Translations under genes and position numbers: made by a program | Source of the DNA: Peronospora farinosa | Taxonomy: Eukaryota > Oomycota > Peronosporomycetes > Peronosporales > Peronosporaceae | Direction: 5' to 3' | NCBI GenBank assembly: GCA_947646735.1 | Contig: CANTFK010000333.1 | Coordinates: 142,060 to 206,059 of the forward strand | DNA length: 64,000 bases | Part shown: positions 22,805 to 35,748 of the stretch, in pieces | Layout: each line of letters starts with the position of its first letter | Position numbering within the stretch: the stretch's first letter is position 1 | Notes under the pieces: generated by a model | Seen by the model: the letters and a program-made list of their open reading frames with translations, nothing else | Database searches by the model: none | What the model was told of the DNA's origin: nothing

Positions 22805-25800
22805 TCTATATAATAAAAGAAATACTGTCTGTCCGTTTGATCCTTTTCCGGCATTCGGATTGGCTACTTTTGCATTATTCGCTCATTTTCGATTGGCTGA
22901 TTATGCATTTTTGGCTCATTTTGCAATTGCTGACTATGCATTTTTTATTGATAATTACATGTGCAGACCTCCATAACAGAGTCTCCATATGGCGTGCTTC
23001 TATCTATAACACTAATATACAAAACGATTGCACACATACGTGTTCATATTCATCATTACATATTGCAATATCAAACACAGCATTTCTTAGATATATTAGA
23101 TGAGACACATGCTTTACAATTAGTCCAAACATTGGTTCAGTGCTTTAATAATACAGTTTAAAGTTGGCAAAAGCAAGCTTAGTGATCATATTAGAGTGGA
23201 TGCAGTTACAAAAAGCGAATCGACTCATATGTAGTGCATCATACTTATTCATTTACCTGAGTCAACCGGATATTCTTCATTACGGAACGACGGGTTTACA
23301 TTCACCTTCATACCCATCAGTTTCACTTATATGACCGTTTATACGAAAATCGTAAGGCATACTTCGTTAACTGTGTTCGTAGGAACGACAGGTACATATT
23401 GACTTTCGAATCGACAGGTACACATTGACCAGCGTCGACAGGTAGACCTTGCCTTTCATACTTATTGACTTCATATGTAGCAATTACCTGACTCAACCAG
23501 AATAATAAGTGGGTACGACGATTATTTAACGAATGTTTGCTCACCATGCCCGTCGGAACGACGAGTGAGCATCCCTACTTTAAGATATATGGTGGGCCAG
23601 GGTTCTATCAGCGTAGATTCGCGCACCTACCTGTCGGAACAACGGGCACTATCATATAGCTGCACACAGGCAAAAAGGTGTATTAAAAATTGATTGACAC
23701 ACATAGATTAAATTACATACGGTCCTATATACATAATTACATCTGTCTATTCGGTCGGCACGCTACTATCCGTCGGAACGACGAGTGCACATTGAATCTC
23801 ATACCCATTACTTTACCTTAACATCGTAAGGTAAAATGTTGGATTCGAAGGTCAAAAGGCAAACTTTAGTCACCATGTCCGTTAAAACGACGAGTACACA
23901 TTGACCTTTATATCATCATTTTAATGTAGTCAACCAAAATGGTAAAACGATGATATAAAGGTCAGTATATTACCAGCGTCGACTTGCGCACTATATCCGT
24001 CGGAATGACGGGTATACACCCTAGCAAATCGCGGCGTTTATCATACCAATATATTCTACTTTGCACCATCAGAACGACGGGTGAACACCATAAAAGAGGT
24101 GGGTCGATGAAACATGATGCAATCGTCCATCAATTTACTAGCGTGCAGGAATTATCTACAAACAAATGATTGTATATTAACGCGTTACAGAAATTCGCTA
24201 ATGTGTATCCGGTGGAACGACGGGTTTACATTGGCCTAAATACACATTGACTTTAATACCTATTACTTTACCTGATTTAGCAGAGTGATTGACCAGTATA
24301 CATCTACTGTAGGGGTATCCGTCGGAACGACGGGTAAATACCCTAGCAATTCGTTACGATATACATACTACTTTGCACCGTCGGTACAACGGGTGAACAC
24401 CCTAAATAATACAATATGCTATTAGCGTAGAATTCGCTGTCCTTCCGTCGAAACGACAGGCACACAATTTAGCAGCGTCGACTTTGCGCAGCGTTTCATC
24501 AAAACGACGTGATATAAACTCAATAGAGAAATTATTTTTGTAGACTTCGCGTACTAAATTCGCGGAAATGACAGGTAAACACCCTAGCAAATCGCTGCGT
24601 TAAAGATGCGTATATATGCAACTTTGTACCGTTAGAACGACGGGTGATGAAATGATAAATTGACGAAACGTCGAGTACACATTGATTTTCGTATCCATCT
24701 TTACCCTAAGTCAATCGAATTATCTTACGTTAAATGATGGGTTTACAAGTCAAAAGGCAGACCATGTTCGTTGAAACGTCGGGTAAACACCCTACCTTCG
24801 AAACGACAGGTACGCATTGACCTTCATACACATTACCTTTAGAACGAATCAATCACCTATGTCAATATACGATCAGCGTCAAATTTGTGCACCTATCGGT
24901 CGAAACGACGGGAACGCCCCTATATATGTATTATTAGCATTAAAACCATGTCCGTCGGAACGACGGGTAGATACCCTCGTCTATATAATAAAAGAATACT
25001 GTCTGTCCGTTTGATCCTTTTCCGGCATTCGGATTGGCTACTTTTGCATTATTCGCTCATTTTGGATTGGCTGATTATGCATTTTTGGCTCATAACGCAT
25101 TGGCAGAGTTTGCCTTTTTGTATTGATAATTATATGTTCAGACCTCCATAACAGAGTCTCCATATGGCGTGCTTCTATCTATAACACTAATATACAAAAC
25201 GATTGCACACATACGTGTTCATATTCATCATTACATATTGCAATATCAAACACTGCATTTTTTAGATATATTAGATGAGACACATGCTTTACAATTAGTC
25301 CAAACATTGGTTCAGTGCTTTAATAATACAGTTTAAAGTTGGCAAAAGCAAGCTTAGTGATCATATTAGAGTGGATGCAGTTACAAAAAGCGAATCGACT
25401 CATATGTAGTGCATCATACTTATTCATTTACCTGAGTCAACCGGATATTCTTCATTACGGAACGACGGGTTTACATTCACCTTCATACCCATCAGTTTCA
25501 CTTATATGACCGTTTATACGAAAATCGTAAGGCATACTTCGTTAACTGTGTTCGTAGGAACGACAGGTACATATTGACTTTCGAATCGACAGGTACACAT
25601 TGACCAGCGTCGACAGGTAGACCTTGCCTTTCATACTTATTGACTTCATATGTAGCAATTACCTGACTCAACCAGAATAATAAGTGGGTACGACGATTAT
25701 TTAACGAATGTTTGCTCACCATGCCCGTCGGAACGACGAGTGAGCATCCCTACTTTAAGATATATGGTGGGCCAGGGTTCTATCAGCGTAGATTCGCGCA

Positions 25801-28800
25801 CCTACCTGTCGGAACAACGGGCACTATCATATAGCTGCACACAGGCAAAAAGGTGTATTAAAAATTGATTGACACACATAGATTAAATTACATACGGTCC
25901 TATATACATAATTACATCTGTCTATTCGGTCGGCACGCTACTATCCGTCGGAACGACGAGTGCACATTGAATCTCATACCCATTACTTTACCTTAACATC
26001 GTAAGGTAAAATGTTGGATTCGAAGGTCAAAAGGCAAACTTTAGTCACCATGTCCGTTAAAACGACGAGTACACATTGACCTTTATATCATCATTTTAAT
26101 GTAGTCAACCAAAATGGTAAAACGATGATATAAAGGTCAGTATATTACCAGCGTCGACTTGCGCACTATATCCGTCGGAATGACGGGTATACACCCTAGC
26201 AAATCGCGGCGTTTATCATACCAATATATTCTACTTTGCACCATCAGAACGACGGGTGAACACCATAAAAGAGGTGGGTCGATGAAACATGATGCAATCG
26301 TCCATCAATTTACTAGCGTGCAGGAATTATCTACAAACAAATGATTGTATATTAACGCGTTACAGAAATTCGCTAATGTGTATCCGGTGGAACGACGGGT
26401 TTACATTGGCCTAAATACACATTGACTTTAATACCTATTACTTTACCTGATTTAGCAGAGTGATTGACCAGTATACATCTACTGTAGGGGTATCCGTCGG
26501 AACGACGGGTAAATACCCTAGCAATTCGTTACGATATACATACTACTTTGCACCGTCGGTACAACGGGTGAACACCCTAAATAATACAATATGCTATTAG
26601 CGTAGAATTCGCTGTCCTTCCGTCGAAACGACAGGCACACAATTTAGCAGCGTCGACTTTGCGCAGCGTTTCATCAAAACGACGTGATATAAACTCAATA
26701 GAGAAATTATTTTTGTAGACTTCGCGTACTAAATTCGCGGAAATGACAGGTAAACACCCTAGCAAATCGCTGCGTTAAAGATGCGTATATATGCAACTTT
26801 GTACCGTTAGAACGACGGGTGATGAAATGATAAATTGACGAAACGTCGAGTACACATTGATTTTCGTATCCATCTTTACCCTAAGTCAATCGAATTATCT
26901 TACGTTAAATGATGGGTTTACAAGTCAAAAGGCAGACCATGTTCGTTGAAACGTCGGGTAAACACCCTACCTTCGAAACGACAGGTACGCATTGACCTTC
27001 ATACACATTACCTTTAGAACGAATCAATCACCTATGTCAATATACGATCAGCGTCAAATTTGTGCACCTATCGGTCGAAACGACGGGAACGCCCCTATAT
27101 ATGTATTATTAGCATTAAAACCATGTCCGTCGGAACGACGGGTAGATACCCTCGTCTATATAATAAAAGAGATACTGTCTGTCCGTTTGATCCTTTTCCG
27201 GCATTCGGATTGGCTACTTTTGCATTATTCGCTCATTTTGGATTGGCTGATTATGCATTTTTGGCTCATAACGCATTGGCAGAGTTTGCCTTTTTGTATT
27301 GATAATTATATGTTCAGACCTCCATAACAGAGTCTCCATATGGCGTGCTTCTATCTATAACACTAATATACAAAACGATTGCACACATACGTGTTCATAT
27401 TCATCATTACATATTGCAATATCAAACACTGCATTTTTTAGATATATTAGATGAGACACATGCTTTACAATTAGTCCAAACATTGGTTCAGTGCTTTAAT
27501 AATACAGTTTAAAGTTGGCAAAAGCAAGCTTAGTGATCATATTAGAGTGGATGCAGTTACAAAAAGCGAATCGACTCATATGTAGTGCATCATACTTATT
27601 CATTTACCTGAGTCAACCGGATATTCTTCATTACGGAACGACGGGTTTACATTCACCTTCATACCCATCAGTTTCACTTATATGACCGTTTATACGAAAA
27701 TCGTAAGGCATACTTCGTTAACTGTGTTCGTAGGAACGACAGGTACATATTGACTTTCGAATCGACAGGTACACATTGACCAGCGTCGACAGGTAGACCT
27801 TGCCTTTCATACTTATTGACTTCATATGTAGCAATTACCTGACTCAACCAGAATAATAAGTGGGTACGACGATTATTTAACGAATGTTTGCTCACCATGC
27901 CCGTCGGAACGACGAGTGAGCATCCCTACTTTAAGATATATGGTGGGCCAGGGTTCTATCAGCGTAGATTCGCGCACCTACCTGTCGGAACAACGGGCAC
28001 TATCATATAGCTGCACACAGGCAAAAAGGTGTATTAAAAATTGATTGACACACATAGATTAAATTACATACGGTCCTATATACATAATTACATCTGTCTA
28101 TTCGGTCGGCACGCTACTATCCGTCGGAACGACGAGTGCACATTGAATCTCATACCCATTACTTTACCTTAACATCGTAAGGTAAAATGTTGGATTCGAA
28201 GGTCAAAAGGCAAACTTTAGTCACCATGTCCGTTAAAACGACGAGTACACATTGACCTTTATATCATCATTTTAATGTAGTCAACCAAAATGGTAAAACG
28301 ATGATATAAAGGTCAGTATATTACCAGCGTCGACTTGCGCACTATATCCGTCGGAATGACGGGTATACACCCTAGCAAATCGCGGCGTTTATCATACCAA
28401 TATATTCTACTTTGCACCATCAGAACGACGGGTGAACACCATAAAAGAGGTGGGTCGATGAAACATGATGCAATCGTCCATCAATTTACTAGCGTGCAGG
28501 AATTATCTACAAACAAATGATTGTATATTAACGCGTTACAGAAATTCGCTAATGTGTATCCGGTGGAACGACGGGTTTACATTGGCCTAAATACACATTG
28601 ACTTTAATACCTATTACTTTACCTGATTTAGCAGAGTGATTGACCAGTATACATCTACTGTAGAAGTATCCGTCGGAACGACGGGTAAATACCCTAGCAA
28701 TTCGTTACGATATACATACTACTTTGCACCGTCGGTACAACGGGTGAACACCCTAAATAATACAATATGCTATTAGCGTAGAATTCGCTGTCCTTCCGTC

Positions 28801-31508
28801 GAAACGACAGGCACACAATTTAGCAGCGTCGACTTTGCGCAGCGTTTCATCAAAACGACGTGATATAAACTCAATAGAGAAATTATTTTTGTAGACTTCG
28901 CGTACTAAATTCGCGGAAATGACAGGTAAACACCCTAGCAAATCGCTGCGTTAAAGATGCGTATATATGCAACTTTGTACCGTTAGAACGACGGGTGATG
29001 AAATGATAAATTGACGAAACGTCGAGTACACATTGATTTTCGTATCCATCTTTACCCTAAGTCAATCGAATTATCTTACGTTAAATGATGGGTTTACAAG
29101 TCAAAAGGCAGACCATGTTCGTTGAAACGTCGGGTAAACACCCTACCTTCGAAACGACAGGTACGCATTGACCTTCATACACATTACCTTTAGAACGAAT
29201 CAATCACCTATGTCAATATACGATCAGCGTCAAATTTGTGCACCTATCGGTCGAAACGACGGGAACGCCCCTATATATGTATTATTAGCATTAAAACCAT
29301 GTCCGTCGGAACGACGGGTAGATACCCTCGTCTATATAATAAAAGAATACTGTCTGTCCGTTTGATCCTTTTCCGGCATTCGGATTGGCTACTTTTGCAT
29401 TATTCGCTCATTTTGGATTGGCTGATTATGCATTTTTGGCTCATAACGCATTGGCAGAGTTTGCCTTTTTGTATTGATAATTATATGTTCAGACCTCCAT
29501 AACAGAGTCTCCATATGGCGTGCTTCTATCTATAACACTAATATACAAAACGATTGCACACATACGTGTTCATATTCATCATTACATATTGCAATATCAA
29601 ACACTGCATTTTTTAGATATATTAGATGAGACACATGCTTTACAATTAGTCCAAACATTGGTTCAGTGCTTTAATAATACAGTTTAAAGTTGGCAAAAGC
29701 AAGCTTAGTGATCATATTAGAGTGGATGCAGTTACAAAAAGCGAATCGACTCATATGTAATGCATCATACTTATTCATTTACCTGAGTCAACCGGATATT
29801 CTTCATTACGGAACGACGGGTTTACATTCACCTTCATACCCATCAGTTTCACTTATATGACCGTTTATACGAAAATCGTAAGGCATACTTCGTTAACTGT
29901 GTTCGTAGGAACGACAGGTACATATTGACTTTCGAATCGACAGGTACACATTGACCAGCGTCGACAGGTAGACCTTGCCTTTCATACTTATTGACTTCAT
30001 ATGTAGCAATTACCTGACTCAACCAGAATAATAAGTGGGTACGACGATTATTTAACGAATGTTTGCTCACCATGCCCGTCGGAACGACGAGTGAGCATCC
30101 CTACTTTAAGATATATGGTGGGCCAGGGTTCTATCAGCGTAGATTCGCGCACCTACCTGTCGTAACAACGGGCACTATCATATAGCTGCACACAGGCAAA
30201 AAGGTGTATCAAAAATTGATTGACACACATAGATTAAATTACATACGGTCCTATATACATAATTACATCTGTCTATTCGGTCGGCACGCTACTATCCGCC
30301 GGAACGACGAGTGCACATTGAACCTCATACCCATTACTTTAACTTAACATCGTAAGGTAAAATGTTGGATTCGAAGGTCAAAAGGCAAACTTTAGTCACC
30401 ATGTCCGTTAAAACGACGAGTACACATTGACCTTTATATCACCATTTTAATGTAGTCAACCAAATTGGTAAAACGATGATGTAAAGGTCAATATATTACA
30501 GGCGTCGACTTGCGCACTATATCCGTCGGAATGACGGGTATACATCCGAGCAAATTGGGGCGTTTAACACGCCAATATATTCTACTTTGCACCATCAGAA
30601 CGAAGGGTGGACACCATAAAAGAGGTGGGTCGATGAAACATGATGCAATCGTCCATCAATTTACTAGCGTACAGGAATTATCTACAAACAAATGACTGTA
30701 TATTAACGCGTTACAGAAATTCGCTAATGTGTATCCGGTGGAACGACGGGTTTACATTGGCCTAAATACACATTGACTTTAATACCTATTACTTTACCTG
30801 ATTTAGCAGAGTGATTGACCAGTATACATCTACTGTAGGGGTATCGTCGGAACGACGGGTAAATACCCTAGCAATTCGTTACGATATACATACTACTTTG
30901 CACCGTCGGTACAACGGGTGAACACCCTAAATAATACAATATGCTATTAGCGTAGAGTTCGCTGTCCTTTCCGTCGAAGCGACAGGCACACAATTTAGCA
31001 GCGTCGACTTCGCGCAGCGTTCCATCGAAACGACGTGATATAAACTCAATAGAGAAATTATTTTTGTAGACTTCGCGTACTACATTCGCGGAAATAACGG
31101 GTAAACACCCTAGCAAATCGCTGCGTTTAAGATGCGTATATATGCAACTTCGTACCGTTAGAACGACGGGTGATGAAATGATAAATTGACGAAACGTCGA
31201 GTACACATTGATTTTCGTATCCATCTTTACCCTAAGTCAATCGAATTATCTTACGTTAAATGATGGGTTTACAGGTCAAAAGGCAGACCATGTTCGTTGA
31301 AACGTCGGGTGAACACCTTAACTTTCGAAACGACAGGTACGCATTGACCTTCATACACATTACCTTTAGAACGAATCAATTACCTAAGTCAATATACGGT
31401 CAGCGTCAAATTTGTGCACCTATCGGTCGAAACGACGGGAACACCCCTATATACGTATTATTAATAGCATTAAACCATGTCCGTCGGAACGACGGGTACA
31501 CACCCTAG
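22805..31508 (+). repeat. Four head-to-tail 2,175-bp satellite units
   Basis: Unit starts (TCTATATAATAAAAG) are at 22805, 24980, 27155, 29331 and 31509, so periods are 2175, 2175, 2176 and 2178. Internal landmarks recur with the same spacing, and long stretches are identical between units. Each unit holds the ATTGGCT/TTTTGCATT short repeats near its start, then more than ten hairpin boxes, and ends with box plus CTCG or CTAG. This is a macrosatellite, recently amplified or homogenised. No gene within. Confidence 0.93.
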
Positions 31509-32472
31509 TCTATATAATAAAAGAAATACTGTCTGTCCGTTTGATCCTTTTCCGGCATTCGGATTGGCTACTTTTGCATTATTTGCTAATTTTGGATTGG
31601 CTGATTTTGCATTTTTGCCTCATTTTGCAATGGCTGACTATGCATTTATGTATTGATAATTACATGTGCAGATCTCCATAACAGAGTCTCCATATGTCGT
31701 GCTTCTATCTATAACACTAATATACAAAACGATTGCACACATACGTGTTCAATATTTGATATAAAACACAGACTATCTATAAAATTAGATGAGACACATG
31801 CTTTATCATCATTTTAATTCCTGGGCTCAGTGCTTGAATAATACACTAGAAAGTTGGCAAAAGCAAGCGTTCTCATCAGGTTGTATTGGAGTTAGTTACA
31901 ATAAGTGATGTGACCCATCTGTGTTGTATTAGCATTTTGTATATATTGTTACATGAGGAGATTTCCGTAATAGAATTTAGTCCATCCCCGGGTGTCCTTA
32001 TGTCGTGCTCTATCTATAAAATCAATCTACGAAACGATGGCACACTTAAATGTTCATATGCATCATTACATATTGCAATATCAAACATAGCTTTTTTAGA
32101 AGAGTAGAAGAGACACATGCTTTCACTTCGTTTTCAAACATGGGCTCCGTGCTCAAATAATACACTACTAAGTAACAAAAGCAAGCGTAGTGATCAGGTT
32201 GAACTGGATTTAGGTACAATAAGCAAATCGACTCAAGTGTAATGCATCATACTTATTCATTTATCTGAGTCAATTGGATTTATCAGCTTACGTAAAGCAA
32301 CCTGATATTCTAAGAAAAGTGATAGATATAAATACTGTCAGCGTAAAATTTGTGCACTTACCCGTCGGAACGACGGGTCAACTCCAACGTAAAGCAACCT
32401 GATATTCTTTAAAAAGTAATATATTTAATCACTGTCTGGAGAATTTGTGCACCTATCCGTCGGAACTACGGG
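31509..32472 (+). repeat. Partial satellite unit, duplicate of 950-1913
   Basis: Matches 950-1913 at a constant offset of 30,559. The match stops in the hairpin box GTCGGAACTACGGG, where retroelement sequence begins. Confidence 0.85.
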
Positions 32473-33120
32473 GTAGACTTTTGTGGAGAATGCCATAGGA
32501 AATAGACAGCAAAACACATATGGACAGGGGACAAGAAAAATTCAATCACTATCTCGAAGGAATGACAACAACGAAATTTCTCGGTCTAAAACGAATACAA
32601 GGCCCCAAGGGCCCAGGGACTCGAAGGACCATGGGTCCCAAGGTCCAAGACCTGAGGGTGTAAAAACGTTACATGGAACCCATGAAGAATATAAATAGTA
32701 CAAGTACCAAAAAGCCAGTTTTCTTTTAAATAATTGACACCTGGCACCAGGTTCAAAGAATTAATGCACGAAGTGCACAAGAGAAACATGTCAATACCGG
32801 CTTTATCTCTACGACTCAAAATGAGCACAAACTTATATACGCATTAAGATATTATGAAGAGTCCTATGTCAAATAACCTACACTAGATTAATTACTTGTA
32901 AAGTAATTATAGTATATATAGTAATTATAGTATATCAATCTTTGTTATTTGGAAATGGAAACATCCAGTCATCTGTGTATGTTGTATCTAAAGCTACCTT
33001 ATTAGTAATAAAATATATACCGATAGTATATTTATATTACTGATACCGTATAATTTTACTCATCTAATACCCTCTTTTAAAAGGATCGGTATTATGAGTA
33101 CATTAAATGCAATATAGAAA
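32473..33120 (-). repeat. Diverged Gypsy LTR remnant, minus strand
   Basis: The reverse strand shows LTR landmarks shared with E1, for example GTGCACTTCGTGC (near 32765) and the GGTATCAGTAATA-type hairpin (near 33045). The first 55 or so bases of the LTR are missing at 33120. Left of about 32740 I see only low-complexity sequence with no recognisable feature. Confidence 0.5.
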
Positions 33121-33121
33121 C

Positions 33122-33398
33122 TGTAACAGGGTTACATGACGTTATAACATAATACCGAAAGTACATTACGGTTGAAGTTCTATATTGCATATTATGAATT
33201 CTTAGTACCGATCCTTTAAGAGGGGTATTATAAATAAGTGATAGTATAAGGTATCAGTAATACCTTATTCTATTGGTTATCGTTTCATAACTGATACAAT
33301 AATACTAAAAACAACATACACAGGATACTGCCCTGTGCCTACTTATGTAATTATGTATTATATTTATAACTACTTATGTAATAGGTTACCCCATTACA
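33122..33398 (+). repeat. Gypsy LTR remnant, plus strand, head-to-head with the previous one
   Basis: Starts TGTAACAGGGTTACATG and ends CCCCATTACA, like E2 LTR ends. Its sequence from about 33175 on (CTATATTGCAT, TACCGATCCTTT) is the inverted counterpart of 33060-33118. The pair therefore forms a large imperfect palindrome. Confidence 0.55.
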
Positions 33399-33517
33399 TC
33401 ATTCCTCTCTTGAAATTGTGCTTATTACGACGTAAGCCCATAACATAAAATTGTCTGTTCACCGAAAAATTCAGCGACGCAACTTCGAACCTGCTCAGTG
33501 ACACAGAACTAAGCATC

Positions 33518-33951
33518 ATGACCCTGGCCGCGCGCGCAAGGATGTCGCGCATACGATGCATCAATCAAGGAAGGGAAAACATCACAACAGAAAATCTCGG
33601 GCGATGAGCGCCGATTTGCACAATCGGACACCTGTACAGTCGAACGACGAGGTGCGTCTTCTTCGCGCTGAAGTCATAAAGTCGAATAACGCCCTTCAAG
33701 ATTCTTCCTCATGGCAGAGAGTGCTCGCGATCGTGCGACTGCTGCAACTGAGACTGCTAAGTGGACTCGACGAGAGCAGCAGGGATTGGTTGAGCGCTTA
33801 CGCCGACTCTAGACGACTGCGTTCGGAGGACCCCAGCAGATCGAGTCTGCACGCGTTCGGGCTTATCTCGGTCCCAGTAATCGTCAAGGGAAGTCAGATT
33901 TTAAATCGGCACAGAAAAGCGGGGAAGATTCGAAGGGAGATCCGCTGGTAG
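33518..33951 (+). pseudogene. Possible remnant of an antisense ORF (E5)
   Basis: An ATG at 33518 (MTLAARARMSRIRC) lies 120 bp after the LTR end at 33398, similar to the 94-112 bp spacing of the antisense ORFs in E1, E2 and E3. The frame soon stops. A charged, helix-prone stretch (LVERLRRL; elsewhere VRLLRAEVIKSNNAL) is broken over frames. It is on the strand opposite the adjoining E5 integrase. Similarity to the other antisense ORFs is not clear, so this is a weak call. Confidence 0.3.
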
Positions 33952-35207
33952 GTAGGCCTTGAGGCGCCCGACATAGAACGTCGGGTGCAAGCGCATAGAT
34001 GTAGTTATGTCTAGCGTGTGAGCGTCACCATGCACCTTAACAACCCGAAATGGGCCAATATATCTTGGCGCTAACTTATTAGCGCCCACATTCGTCACTG
34101 AGGTGCCCGGTAATCCACTTCTTAAAAATAAGACTCTGTAACCTTCCTGTAAATGTTAACATATTCTTTCGACCTCTTATGTCTGCATTTTCCTATTGCT
34201 TGTCGACTGCATCTTCTAAATGCATCACGCACAAAACGCGTGATTCCTTGTCGTAATAGCAGATATTCGGTTACTGCAGCGGAACTTACAGGCGACGTAT
34301 TCTCTTTTGGGAAAAAAATTAGTAACGGGAGACGCGATGGAATGCATCGCGTCAGGAGTCGATATGCCTTTGGCCACAAAATTACCAGTATTAGATGCAT
34401 CGGCAGCAACCTTATCCTCATCGTAATCAATCATCAATAGTTTCGGCAGAATTCCAACGGTAGATACTCCCCCACCAAGCTTTGAGACTGGGTGCCTTGA
34501 AGCTGAGAGAGCAAGTAGCGCCGGAATGCGAGGTGCCTCGCGTTGTTCACGAAAAAAAGGGGTTAACCCGGTTGACGCATGGACAGCACTGTTGATTGCA
34601 AACTCTGCGGGTGGAAGAAACGAACTCCATGACGAGAACGATGTTGCATAATTGCGCAAGACATCTTTGAGCACTCTGCTCACACGCTCCGTTTGCCATC
34701 CGTCTCGAGATGGGCATCCGTAGACATAAGCAATCGCGTGCCTAATAGCTGCAATAATTTGGCCCAGAAAGCCGAAGTGAAACGCGTGTCACAGTCCAAA
34801 ACAATGGATTTTGGCAAGCCGTGATACCAGAAGATAAGATCAATAAAGATCTTCGCTGTCGTCTCTCCCGTAACGTGGGCGGAGACCGAAGCAAAATGCA
34901 CCATTTTGCTAAATTGATCCACTAGAATCAATACGCCCGTGCGTTTCTGTTCATCCGGTGGAAGTCCAAAGATGAAATCGATGCTGACTGAACGACAGGC
35001 TTCCGTAGCAATCGGAAGCGGACGCAATGGGTCTTGTGAAGACGGCGCGGACTTCACTAGCTGACAAATTTCACAGGAGCACACCCATTTCTGGATGTAC
35101 TTATACATTTGCGGCCAAAAAAACACACGAGAAATAGACGCAAACGTCTTTCCGCAACCCGGGTGTTCGCAAGCTGGACTTTCGTTGTAATGGGCTACAT
35201 TACACAC
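33901..35207 (-). pseudogene. E5 Gypsy integrase (degenerate)
   Basis: In sense order on the minus strand: zinc region with FFWPQMYKYIQKWV and C-EI-C, then the core with D in SIDFIFGLPP, then IVLDCDTRFTS, where the usual D-R-D reads D-C-D. It continues through DVLRNYATSFSSWSSF and FAINSAVHASTG to the GPF/Y-type end (KLAPRYIGPFRVVKV, HPTFYVGRLKAY). The ETDGKRSV break near 34680 and other shifts split it into three frames. The family differs from E3/E4. No intact chromodomain is seen downstream. Confidence 0.8.
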
Positions 35208-35480
35208 ATAGTTAACACAAATAAACAGTTACATATGTAGGCAGGTGCTGGGCCCGAATAGCGGGCACATCGTGGAAATTTATTATTGGTTTTTTACTGG
35301 GGCCTAAAGTCCCAATATGGACCAATGATAAATTAATTTGAATAGGTGTGGTTCCCGAAAGGCAGAAACACTGTCGTATTTATTACGACTTTAAATCTTC
35401 GTAATTTGTACATCTTTTAACAAAAACAAAAATCGGAATAAAAAATACTTAAACACTAATACTTGGGCTTGAGTCTTCCT
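35208..35480. other. Unassigned insertion in the E5 remnant
   Basis: This interrupts the E5 zinc-binding linker between a segment reading as DDDLRARLVHVFHDCN (to the right) and HYNESPACEHPGCGKTF (to the left), both on the minus strand. The content is AT-rich with a GGGCCCGAATAGCGGGC stretch. I see no ORF, LTR pair or terminal repeat that identifies it. Confidence 0.4.
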
Positions 35481-35748
35481 CAAGCGCAAGTGAAAGCTAG
35501 TGACGGTACGTTCTAGCCTTGTTACAGTCGTGAAACACATGAACCAATCGGGCTCGAAGGTCGTCATCAGCGGGGATGACGACACGCGGTGAATCAAAGA
35601 CTACCATCGTGTACGTCAGCAACGGGCCGTCAAACGCGTGACGCATGATGTTATTGCGTGTTGGTTTCTTCAACTAAGCGAGTAAATCATCATTAGGTCC
35701 CTGAGATATTTAGGGATTCCGGCATAGAAGAAATCATTCGCGTAGATA
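35481..35748 (-). pseudogene. E5 post-RNase H linker fragment
   Basis: The minus strand reads FDSPRVVIPADDDLRARLV (near 35540-35600), the linker that precedes the integrase zinc region in Gypsy elements (compare [17 protein letters not shown] in E1). It is joined at 35748/35749 to the RT palm of a different family (E4). The RT thumb and RNase H are missing between them. Confidence 0.6.

Noticed and set aside
22805..31508. CRISPR-like array (short palindromic repeats at intervals)
   Set aside because: The intervals are similar to one another and uneven, there are no cas genes, and the context is eukaryotic.
32483..32698. 71-residue frame with repeated GPR/SQGPRP
   Set aside because: Low-complexity sequence in an LTR remnant region.
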